Shown here: piece after piece, positions 1 to 9,613 of the stretch
How positions within the stretch are numbered: position 1 is the stretch's first letter
Layout: each line of letters begins with the position of its first letter
Origin: Ophioceras dolichostomum
Lineage: Eukaryota; Ascomycota; Sordariomycetes; Magnaporthales; Ophioceraceae
NCBI GenBank assembly: GCA_003049485.1
Contig: PYST01000531.1
Coordinates: 1 to 18,592 of the forward strand
DNA: 18,592 bases
Reading direction: 5' to 3'
Program-made: the position numbers and the translations under genes
The notes under the pieces: model-generated
Told to the model about the DNA's origin: nothing
The model's database searches: none
What the model saw: only the letters and a program-made list of their open reading frames with translations

Positions 1-1571
1 AAAGTGCTGTCGTGAGAGCAGCCCATGGGCGAGGGCAAGACGTGAAACTCGCTTTGCAATAAGCCGTTCGAGCCCTTTGCCTAGGCACGTTCCGCAAATC
101 AGGAGCTGTCGCTTTTCACCATATATACCTACCTGCAGGTAAGGCAAGGCAGGAGGATGGTATCGTCCCTTTCTAGCTGATATGAGGAGTGTGTTGGAAG
201 CAAACTGCATTTTCTACAGATCTGTCCTGAGGAACAGTGTATTCAGTCGAGAAAAAAATGTCAAGACAACCTGTAGGAAAATGTAACAGAGATCTCCCGT
301 CCACCAAGCCTCCTGGCACACCTCTATTCTAGAGAGTAAACGTTTCCCAAAATTAAACAAGCGTAGAAAGGCCTCCTCTCCACTAACAAAATATTTGCTT
401 CCTAAGTGGTGGACCTTGAATGGGCGTGTCTTCTAACGGCATCATTTTCAAAACTAGACTCTTCAGGGGACAGTTCAACTCGAGGCTCGGGAGGCAGGCC
501 GTAAGCCGTGTCCATGCTAGATACGGAGGGAACACTTCCCTAGAAGGAGCCTGTGGACGGAGCCGGTGGACCGCGACCGTAAATAAGCAGTGTCACCAAG
601 AAGTGGAAGCCTCTCACTGCGCGTAAGCGTATCGAGATTAGCTCGCCAGTTGTTCAGTGGATGATCCCGCTCGTCCCTGAGGAAATGGCTTGTAGAGAAA
701 GAGAGGGCTACATCCATCCGACAGCAAAGGACGTCAAACCGAGATCGATCCCTTTTGCACTGCTGGTGTATGTGGCGACTTCTTCCTTCTGTCGAGCTAA
801 GTATAATCAGACGACGAAAATGAGCTCGGCTCTGGCTGTTAACGATTGCCAGCCACTAGACAAACACACCAACTCCGGGCCTGTTCCAGATACGGACCCA
901 TTCAGGTAAGCAAGGTCAAGATGGCGATGAACTGCAATAGGCGTGCATCTACCGTCTCAGTCAGGTCAGCCGAGACCGATAGTGGCCTCACACCAATCCA
1001 AGGAACTGCCGACGGTGAGGACAAGTGGACCCCTGAGCCTGATATTTGGAGACTTTCCCCCTTTTCCACTCACATGGGACGACCTTAACCAATAAGTCCC
1101 CTCCTCAAAAAGGCCATCAAACTGCATCTGGGCCCCCTTACTGACCTGGGGTAAGCGCTGGCCAGCTATGAATGCGGAGGTTGCATTGAGGTGAGGGGTT
1201 CGACGGGGATCGGCACATTCGCGCCGAGGCGCGGCATGCGGGCACAGTAGTAGCAGCCAGCTACAATGAACATATGCCAAGCGGGCTGGCGGGCAAGAAA
1301 GTGCAGAAACCAGCTTATCAACAATATTTTTCACGCACCCATGTGTGCATTTTCGACCCAAGCCGGAAAATGAATTGCGACCTGGACTGTTGGTGAGGTT
1401 CGGTTCGGTTGCGTTTTCCGAGGAGATCAAAACCAACAGCAGACCCCGCGTCTCCAAGAATAAGTTCTTCGAATACTGTTCCTATTCCAGGAAACTCTTA
1501 CCTCTCCATGATCAACCCTAGCAAGATCACTCAGCATACGCCTTACCTGCCTGGTCGTCCTTTCGGCCGCG
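1..1571. other. Intergenic region upstream of the MFS transporter
   Basis: No convincing gene is visible. The open frames here are short, overlap on both strands and encode nothing that resembles a known family. The longest (966-1457, minus strand, 163 codons) has no recognisable motif. The right part should hold the promoter and 5' leader of the transporter starting at 1572. By eye I did not find a clear copy of the fungal iron-repressor GATA consensus (ATCWGATAA). The left part may be the flank of a gene outside the window. Confidence 0.6.
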
Positions 1572-3900
1572 ATGTCATCGGAAGGAGAAAAGCTCGGCCC
1601 TGTCCACAGTCACAAGGAGAAGCAGGACGACAGCGACCATGCCCACCCTCACGAGGTCCAGACCCTAGCTGAGGAGGCACAGGATGGAGCCGTCCACGTA
1701 CATCTGGGCTGGCGGTCGTGGGTATGGGGTTCCAGAGCACTCTCGACTCCCGGCCAGAGACTTGACAGGACCTGACTGACACCACTCCTTCACAGCTGGT
1801 GGTGTTCATCGCTTGCTTCGCGTCAGTGCTCCATCCATTTCCCCCTATTCCGAATCACCAATGGTACTCCGTCTGACGCGTCAATCCCACAGAATCTGCG
1901 GTCAAGTCTTCGTCGTCGTCGCAGCCGGGACAGTCATCGCCTTCATCGTCCGAGACCTAGGCGACGCCTCGCTATCGGGATGGATCATCCAGGTATGTTT
2001 CCCTTAACACTCGCACAAGTCACAAAGGTAACTACCCAAGTCCTAACCACTATTCCCACTCGTCTTCCTCCTCCTCCAACAATAGGGGCCCCTCCTAGTC
2101 CAAAGCGGCCTCTCCCCCATCTTCGGCCGGCTCTCCGATGTGATCGACCGCAAGTGGATGGCCACCCTGCCTCCGCTGGTGGCGCTGGCGGGCGCGGTCA
2201 TCTCCGCGAAGGCGACGTCCATGAACATGCTCATCGGCGGCGGCATCCTGATCGGCGCGACGCTGCCGACCATCTCGATCGTGCAGACCATCCCCGCGGA
2301 GATCCTGCCGCTGAAATACCGGGCCGTCGCGAACGCGTGTGCGTTTATCGGCGGTGCTATTGGTGGCTTGTGAGTTGCCAAGAGTAGACCTTCTCCTATC
2401 TTGCTCTTCCTACGACCGTAGAAGCATTTACTAACCCTCTTGCTACCCTGGCAGTATCGGGAATCTCGGAGCCGGAGCCGTAACCAACGTCGACGCCGGC
2501 GGCTGGCGGTACATCTTCTGGATCCAGGCCGCCTTCCACGGCCTCACTGCCCTGGGGCTCTTCTTCCTCTACAACCCGCCTAAGAGGCCCGAGAAGACCA
2601 AGATGTCGCTCAAGCAGTACTTCTGGGCGTGTGACCCGATTGGGTCCTTCCTGTTCATCAGCAGTTGCACGCTGATGCTGCTGGGTCTCGCATGGGCGGG
2701 CGGCGCGTACGGGTGGTCGAACCCGCATGTTGCGGTTCCCATCGCACTTGGGCTTGCGTTGTTGGTTGCTTTTGGTCTCTACGGTGCGTAACCAACCTGT
2801 TTTCCGTCTCATGGTTCCCCCGTGGAGGTGGAAGTGGTAAATGGTTGGGGAGAACGCACGCACGCATGCAGGGATTATCCCCGTATGCCAACCAGAGAGC
2901 CTGCTGACCTGGACACATCACCCCTAAACCCTCCCTCCCCGAAAACAGAATGGAAGGGCAGATCCGACGGCCTCGTGGCGCACGTCTTCTTCCGGACCAA
3001 CGCCAACTTCGCCCTGTCCGTCTTCGCCTTCGGCGTCGAGGGCTGGATCTACTACAGCGCTGTCAACTCGATCGTGCCCCAGATGGTGCTTAACCTCGGG
3101 TGGGAGGACAACTCGTGGGCCATATCGATCCGGATGCTCTCGTTCAAGCTAGTCAACACCTTTATGTCCATCCCTCTCACATGGTGGGCTACCAGGTACA
3201 AGGACTTGCGGTCGCCGCTGGTGCTCACTTTCACCGTCTTCCTCATCGTGTACGTTCACTGCTCTGCCCACCTCCTCCCTGGTATCACAAGTATGATGGG
3301 ATGGTGCAATGGTGCTAACAGAGATACCACAGTTCGATCCTTTACACCTGCACCCAACTCTCCTGGTCCCAAGTCCACTACGCCATCAACGTCCTCTGCG
3401 GCATCGGCCAGTCGGGTCCCCTAACCCTCCTCGTAGCCTGCGTGCAATTCACCGCTCCGCACGCCTACCTCTCCACAGCAACAGGCCTCGCCTTTTCGAT
3501 CCGCGCCATCGGCGGCGCTTTTGGGTCCGCAGTCCTCAACGCCATCATCAACGGCTACCTCTCCACGAACCTGAACCCGGCCATCGAAGCCGCCGCCACC
3601 GCCGCGGGCCTGCCCTCTTCCAGCGTCGCGGCCTTGCTCGCAGCCATGAAAGCGGGACGCGCCGGAAAGGTAGCCATCCCCGGCGCCACGGCGGAGGTGT
3701 GGGCCGCGGCCGTGGACGCGAGCAGGAGCCACTACGTGTTCGCCTACCGACAGGCGTGGGCCAGCGTGATCCCCTTCGTGGCGCTCGCCATCGTGGCGGT
3801 GTGGTTCCTGCGCGGCGTGAAGGAGCTGATGACGGAAAAGATCGAGGCCACTGTTGAGAAGGTGCCGCTGAAGAGAGAGCCGGAGAAGGCACTGGCGTAA
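1572..3900 (+). CDS. MFS transporter, TRI12 / siderophore-transporter type (7 exons)
   Basis: Predicted membrane exporter or importer of the major facilitator superfamily, 585 aa, usual size for the TRI12 family (trichothecene efflux pump and relatives, close to the siderophore-iron transporters). My exon model is 1572-1721, 1796-1821, 1893-1992, 2086-2369, 2455-2783, 2949-3249, 3333-3900. All junctions are GT..AG and keep one frame across 586 codons. Hydrophobic segments run throughout. An MFS motif-A loop (GRLSDVIDRKW, residues 106-116) follows the second or third helix, and glycine-rich helices (GGAIGG and IRAIGGAFGSAVLNAI) are typical of TRI12 proteins. The first ~46 residues are polar and contain seven histidines. 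The charged C-terminal tail is probably cytosolic. Start: first in-frame ATG of exon 1. The substrate cannot be told from sequence; siderophore, toxin or drug are all possible. The gene is convergent with the NLR-like gene downstream. Confidence 0.88.
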
Positions 3901-4312
3901 ACTGGTGAAGTAATTAAGTGCCTGGACAATTTTGATTCCTTAGATAACTAGGTGCCCGTCTGTCTACGTCCTCTACCTAGGGTCCAGGCCCCGGCGGACT
4001 CTAATGAGTTATCAATAGGAGTAATGCGTTTGTCTTGTATTTCCCCATCTACTAGTGCATCCTGTACGCCATTCCGCATAAAGGAGGCACCGTCCTAGAT
4101 AATATGATGCAAAGCGCATCCTGATATGCAACATACTGCAGGGCTTCTTGGGTCGTTCCGCCTCCCAGGATCGGAAGCAGATGGGACTTATTCGTCAGCT
4201 AGCGACGTCTTCGCCAATGTGTTTTGTCCGCGGCGCCTTAGGCTGGTCTTTCCTAGGTATTGGTCTCTAGAATCTTGTACGCACCTAGGTACCTGTCTGC
4301 CGACCTGGGTGT
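3901..4312. other. Convergent intergenic region
   Basis: This is the 412-nt gap between the stop codons of the MFS transporter (plus) and the NLR-like gene (minus). It should contain both 3' UTRs and polyadenylation signals. Short CCTAGG/AGGTACCT-like motifs occur (for example around 4268-4280), of a kind scattered through many Sordariomycete intergenic regions. No gene is visible. Confidence 0.55.
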
Positions 4313-7300
4313 CTATCTTCCTCCTTCGGGTATTGTGTTAGATATTTGAAAATGGCCTTCTTTAACAACCCTCCGATGGTATCGCCGCCCACTGCCGCAT
4401 CCGCACACATCACTCCATTTTTCGTCGTCGTGGGCCAATTCATCGGCCCATCTCACTTTTTTCGGCCCATCCTGGCGAGGCCCTCGCTTTGGTGGTGTCT
4501 TGGGACGACGAATCAGGACGGGCAGTAGTTCTTTGCCGCCGTGACCCTCCGAGAAGTGGCAGCGCGCCCCGACTAGTCGGCATTCGGGGCAGATGAAGAA
4601 TGGACAGAACGAGAGGCACCTGTAAGCTGTGTCGACCATATCTAATAGGCAGACGGTGCATCGACTTTTGGATAACCGGAGTCCGCAGCTCCGGTCCTGT
4701 GAGGGTAGCAGCGTGGCCGGCGCGACGGCGGGCGTCAACAGCGCCACCCCTCTCCGTGCGGCCTCCTCCCTCAATAGGTTCGCCATGTCCTTGTTGCCGG
4801 TCCGCCCAGTCCACCACAGCAGGGAACGTCCGAAGTTGTCTCGCACATCGAACGGACCGTCGATTGCCTGGAGGAGCAGCTGCACAACCCGGATCCAGCC
4901 GTGCAGGACGGCAAGGGCGAGCGACGTGAGGCCGAAGAGGTCGGGATCGAGTGGATGGACACGGCTGCGGCTGTGAGGCCCGCCGCCTGCATCGAGGGCG
5001 AGCTTGACGATTTCCTCGCTTCCCCGGAATGCTGCGAGGCTCAACACCGTGCGGCCGCACGACTCCTTTGCTGTGTGGTCTGTTCCTGGGTGCGACAGTA
5101 GCTCACCTGCGATGCCGGCGTGCGACCGGAGGGCGGCGATGTGAAGGGCGGTTTCCCCGACACGAAGAGTCTTGCGCTCAGTGTCGGCGCCGTTGAGCAA
5201 AAGAAATTTGACCATGGTGTCGATCCCGTTCCTGGTCGCTCCGATAAGGGGCGTTTGTCCAGAATGATCTTTACTGTTGATGTCCGCGCCCCTCTCCAAC
5301 AGGAAACTGACGGCTCGCTCATTGTTGTCGAGAACGGCGTCGAGAAGTGCTGTATAGCCGACCATATTTTTGGCCTCGATGTTGACGCCCTTGTTGATCA
5401 GCAGTTCGGCCACGTCAGTATGATGCCGCCTGACGGCAAAGTGGAGGGGCCTTCGTTCGTCCCCACAGCACTTGTCATGGATGCTCGCACCCCTGTTGAG
5501 CAGGAGCTGGATAATAGACAGGCTCGGGCGCCTTAGAGCCTGGCCGAGGGCCGTGAAGCCGTCTTCGTCACAGATAGCAATATCCGCGCCCCGATCAAGA
5601 AGCAGCTCGACCAGGTGAAAGCGCTGCGATGTGGTGGCCCAGATGAGCGCTGTCTGCCCTTCGTTGTCTCGAGCATTGATGGCAGCTCCCCTGTCGAGCA
5701 GGAGGTTGACGAGGTGGGCCCAGTCCTGACTGACGGCGTGCATGAGTGGTGTCGCCCCGTCGTCGTCAGGATAGTCCAAAGTAGAGTCCGCGCCTTTATC
5801 CAGCAACAAGGCAACGAGTTCCTCATCCTTCTTGTACGATTCTTCGTCGTCGCTCAGCACAGTGCCGAGAATTGCTTCTCTGAGAACCGTGCGGTCGCTG
5901 CTGTCGGCTGCGCATACGTCTGCTCCACTGTTGATGAGCAACTTGATTACGTCGTGTCTGTTGTCGATGTAACACCTGAGGGCCCCGATCAGCGGTGTAC
6001 GGCCATATCCATCCCTATGATCGACGTCGGCCCCTTTATCTAGCAAGAGTTTGGCCAACTCTAGATCCGCGGGGTGCCAGGCTCCGTACGTGGCATATCC
6101 AAAAGCACCGTGGCCGAATCCTCCCGGAGAGAAGTCGGCGCCGTAGTTGACCAGAGCCTTGGACACCTCGAAGTGACCGAGCTGGATGGCCGTGCACAGA
6201 AGCGATTCCCCCCTCCGGCGCGCTGATGTGTCGGCACCATGCTGCAGGAGGAGGATGGCGACCTCCGGATCGTCATCATTCGTGCAGGCTATCCACAACG
6301 GACTTTGGAGATAGTCGTTGTCTCTCTCGATGTTGGCTCCCTTCTCGAGAAGTATCCTCACCAGCTCGGGATTGTTGGCGGCACACGCCCCATGTAATGC
6401 CGTTCTGCCTCGTCGGCCTGCCTGGTCCACGACTGAGCCCGGCTGCGCGAGGAGATGCAGGACAGTCCCGGTAAGCCCAAGCCTCGCCGCATAAAACAGA
6501 GGGCTGTCCTCTGCGGCTTGGACTTGGTCCTTCACGCTACCTGATACGTCGCCGAGCGACGCATAGTCTGGCAACCTCAACCTGAGGGGGCGCTCGCCTG
6601 GAAACAGGTCCGATAGCGTTCGACAGAGCTCGACCCAGCGCTGGTTTCGAGGACCAAAAAGTCGGTTTGTTAGATCGTTGATGATCTGAGGCCAAGCGAG
6701 AGTTTCCTCTTGTCGAGGAACGCCGACGAAGACGAAGCTTACGGCAAATTCGGTGAATTTCCGCGGGTCAGAATGATCTTCGAACTCAAGTGGTGTGTCC
6801 CATACACTCTCGAGGTCGAGATATCTCAGACAGAGACTCATGAGGTGGATCGTCTGTGCTGTGACGTGAGAGCGTGCCAATTTCCCGTTCGCCCTCAGAA
6901 CCCACTCTGCTACTGGGAGCTGGCTCTTAAGGAACTCAGAGACCGAGAAATGGACGAGGTGAACGGTGGACGATTCGTTGTTGCTGCTGTCGTCGGTTCT
7001 ATCCGAGTCGTCATCGTTGGTCGGCTGCTTCACAATCCTGGTTTCGACTAGAGAGCCGCAGATTTCCAGAATGCGACTGGTAATGAATTCTTTGTCGATT
7101 GCATCGGGAAGCTCGTCATCATCGAGACCGCCCTCGCATTCCTCCTCTTCGCTGCACTCCTCGTCGTGGTCATGTATCAGGAGTGCTTCGGTCAACTCGC
7201 GGACGGTGATAGGCCGGTGACTGAAGGTGACCCAGCGCAGAATGGCAAACGCCCTTCGTCTCTTCGATACAGATTGCGACGATATCCTTGCCCAGTTGCG

Positions 7301-8863
7301 TCCATAGAGCTCGTTGATGTCTGTAGGTGTTTGGTCGATTACTTGCAGCAACTTCTTCTTGCTTATCCCGCCATCCAGTTCCGGCTCGAGCATCTTCATC
7401 CATAGGAACATGCCGTCGGATCGAGTGAGAATACGTTGTGAAACCTCCGCCCTATAGCCGGCGTTCTTGTTGGAGAGCTTCTCGTCCACGATGTGTTGGG
7501 ACAGGGCAGCGGCATCGGATCTCACATCGTCCGAGGATATGCTGTGTTGAGAGGCCGCAATATTTTCATCACAAGAAATCGCGAAGCTGTATGCTTCTCT
7601 GATCTCCGTGTCGTCTCGACTGACCAACAGGATTCGAGCCATCCTGCGCGCTGCGAACTCTGCGATGGATGTGAAGAAGCCCCTTGGCGAGTTGTAGTCG
7701 CGGTCGTCTCTTCTCCAGTCGTGCTTCGGCCAGCTGCATTCGTCGAGTCCGTCCACAATGAGAGTGCAGCCAGGGGTTTTCTCCAGTACCATGCTCAGAA
7801 TCTCGACTACTGCAGAAGGTGTGGCGAGCCCACCTTCATGCTCTTCCCACTTATCACAGGCTAGTCGAAACGCCTCGTCGTTCTTAGAGACGATCTGGAA
7901 AAGCCAGGATCTGACGATAGCAAACGGGTCACTCTGTCTCCCAGACCTAGACGACATAAAGAATGAAGCAAAGGGCGAACTCGTGGTCTTGAAGTGGCTA
8001 ACCACCCAGGCGCAAAGTGTGGTCTTGCCGTATCCAGCCGGGCCGTTGATCCAGAGAGCTTTCGCTGAGCCCTCTGGAAAGTCGGGTGACAGCCATTCGC
8101 GGAACGGCTGGCACTCGAAGATCCAGTCGCAGGTCTTGTCTAGCCTCCTACGCACAGCCTGGTCGTAGACATCGGCCGTCTCGGACGCCCCAAGCCATTC
8201 CCTGAACTTATCACTAAGTTCGCCTGGCAAGTGTGAGTTTTAGCCTTGAGGTCGGAGCCTGGAAGCTGACGCGGAATAGTAAGAGTAAGGGGTGCGGAGT
8301 GATGCAAACTCACGGTGATTTTTTTCCTGGATCTCCAGCAAGACCTTCTTGAGATCATGTGGTAGAGTCAGGGCCGGGCTTTGTGTCTCCGGGCCCGATA
8401 GCTGCGTCGGAACCAAGCTGTAAAGGCGCTGAACAAGTTCGCCTAGCTGCTGCACCTTGGACACAAATCGAGTCTTCGACCTGAGGACCCAAATCATCCT
8501 CTTGCGCATCGAAAGGGGCTCCTCCGCCTTGAGCCTGTCGTCGGTCGTCGCCTTCTTCTTTGGCCCGGTCCCGTCAACCGTTTCGCATAGCTGATGGATG
8601 CTCGAAAGAATATCCGTGACGGCCGCTAGTGTTCGTGGGTCGTCGAGAGACTTGTCATGGTCGGCGAGGAGCGTGGTCTGATTGAAACCGGTCGCCTTTC
8701 CCCACCGCTCAAGCATCACTTTGTCTGCTTGGAGCTGCGCTGAAATGGAGCCGTACTCCTCACCAAAGTCATTGTAGGAGTCGAGTCTGCCGATCGCATC
8801 CACGCAGGTGTTGAACAAGCCCAAAACACCGACTACCCCAATGGCAAGGCCTGCTACCTCCAT
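4313..8863 (-). CDS. NLR-like protein: HeLo - NACHT - ankyrin repeats - ZZ-like finger (2 exons)
   Basis: Predicted cytosolic STAND-type receptor of fungal non-self recognition, 1486 aa. Exon 1 is 8863-8314, the intron is 8313-8224 (90 nt), and exon 2 is 8223-4313. Residues 1 to ~184 match the HeLo domain of HET-S-type cell-death effectors: a hydrophobic N-terminus (MEVAGLAIGVVGVLGLFNTC), then a CVD..FG..Y pattern and a K..LERWGKA motif. A NACHT NTPase follows, with Walker A GPAGYGKT at 244-251 and Walker B LIVDGLDE at 338-345. Both are intact, so it should bind and hydrolyse nucleotide. An acidic insert (~534-561) lies before the HFSVSEFL end of the helical/winged-helix part. About 17 ankyrin repeats span ~756-1342. 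A Cys/His finger (1372-1411) resembles a ZZ finger. Expected model: ligand sensed by the repeats, NACHT oligomerisation, then HeLo-mediated membrane damage. That is family knowledge, not shown here. No frameshift is seen. Confidence 0.9.
4425..4760 (-). other. Cys/His-rich ZZ-like finger and basic tail of the NLR-like protein
   Basis: After the last ankyrin repeat the protein has CTVC (C1372, C1375), YRCLSFC (C1386, C1390), FICPEC (C1395, C1398), then CH (1405-1406) and H1411. The order C-x2-C, C-x3-C, C-x2-C, H, H resembles a ZZ zinc finger, which usually has C-x2-C in the middle pair. The first-to-third cysteine distance in that part is kept, so the fourth cysteine looks moved by one residue. 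A proline/lysine-rich tail follows (PKTPPKRGPRQDGPKK). This would be a zinc-binding protein-interaction module, by analogy only. Confidence 0.55.
4840..6600 (-). repeat. About 17 tandem ankyrin repeats (protein-level)
   Basis: The encoded repeats follow the ankyrin pattern: -TPL/-TAL.A...., then LLL..GADI.. at ~33-residue spacing, over residues ~756-1342. Good examples are RTALHGACAANNPELVRILL, QTALIWATTSQRFHLVELLL and YTALLDAVLDNNERAVSFLL. The fifth repeat is degenerate, rich in Gly and aromatic residues. At the nucleotide level the units are clearly diverged, so this is not the recently amplified, near-identical repeat type seen in some fungal NLRs. Boundaries are approximate. Confidence 0.85.
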
Positions 8864-9330
8864 TGCGTATGCATGAGATCCCCAGAGCTTTGCGTGCGGG
8901 GAAAACTGACCCGAGACTCTGGAGCGGGGCCAACGTCTTCGACGACAGTGAGACGAGCCAGAAATTTAGAATTGTGTCGATGTGGCGGGGAATAAGTATG
9001 GCGTAGATTTAATACAAGGGAAAACGCTTCTGATATACGACACTGAACAGACGGGCGGCGAACAGGAGTAGAGACGAAAAGCCTGAACCTCGTGGTCGAC
9101 TCTTAGGGAAAGCAACGCTGATGAAAAGAAAGACGGGTTAAGATGGGAGATGAAATTCGCCCCCAGGCCATCAACTCTTCTGGCTGCAACCAGATCCATA
9201 ACTACATGCAGGCTCGCTTGGGAGCGAGGGCGGGAGAGGTGGGAACAGGAAAGCCAATCATCCAGTGGCGGGGCTGTCGGCTGATGGGGGCTGAAGCATT
9301 CGTCGAAGCTGAAGTAGAAAAATATGATGA

Positions 9331-9411
9331 GCAAGAAAAGGAGGGAGAAGGGAAAAGAGAAATACGGAACATAAAAAGAAGGGGCAAAACAAAAGAAAGA
9401 AAGAAAAGAAA
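9331..9411. repeat. Purine-rich (GA/AAG) low-complexity tract
   Basis: About 80 nt are almost only A and G on the plus strand, including GAAAGAAAGAAAAGAAA near the right end. On the minus strand it is a polypyrimidine tract about 470-550 nt upstream of the NLR-like start codon. CT-rich boxes occur in many fungal promoters, so it could be a promoter element or part of a long 5' leader. It could equally be plain simple sequence. Confidence 0.6.
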
Positions 9412-9513
9412 CCTGCAAGCAAATGGGAGGGGAAATGAGAGAGTGGATAGGATGGAAGAAATCATTGCGAACGGGTCCAAGTTTTCTCTATTGTAGGAAG
9501 AGGTACCAAAACC

Positions 9514-9543
9514 TACCTTAATACCCTACCTACCCTACCTACA
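9514..9543. repeat. CCTA-type short tandem repeat
   Basis: Imperfect repeats of CCTA/CCCTA (ACCTACCTTA, then two TACCCTACC-like units) lie ~75 nt outside the oxidoreductase stop codon. It resembles telomere-like CCCTAA only loosely and the units vary. Short tracts of this kind are common in Sordariomycete intergenic DNA. Confidence 0.6.
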
Positions 9544-9613
9544 GGTGCCAACGGTAGCTGAGCACACGAGAGCCCAGAACCTCCGACGGGCCATTTCAGG
9601 TGCCACAAGCCAG

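Larger units (their letters stand above)
8864..9613. other. Intergenic region: upstream of the NLR-like gene, 3' flank of the oxidoreductase
   Basis: This 750-nt stretch lies between the start of the NLR-like gene and the stop of the FAD oxidoreductase; both read on the minus strand. It should hold the promoter and leader of the NLR-like gene. It contains a long purine-rich tract and a small CCTA repeat, listed separately. Open frames across it (for example 9202-9480 and 8966-9418, minus) are low-complexity readings of the purine tract and are not credible genes. Confidence 0.6.

Noticed and set aside
966..1457. 163-codon minus-strand frame in the left intergenic region
   Set aside because: No domain, overlapping frames on both strands, and no codon pattern like the real genes.
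4840..6600. Ankyrin repeats as a recently amplified, highly identical repeat array
   Set aside because: Units are clearly diverged in protein and DNA, so concerted evolution is not supported by eye.
8966..9480. Phe/Ser-rich hydrophobic minus-strand frames resembling membrane segments
   Set aside because: They are translations of the purine-rich simple-sequence tract (TTC/CTT codons), not a membrane protein.
9514..9543. CCCTA-like repeats as a possible internal telomere remnant
   Set aside because: Units are irregular (CCTA, CCCTA, CCTTA) and lack the CCCTAA hexamer array of fungal telomeres.
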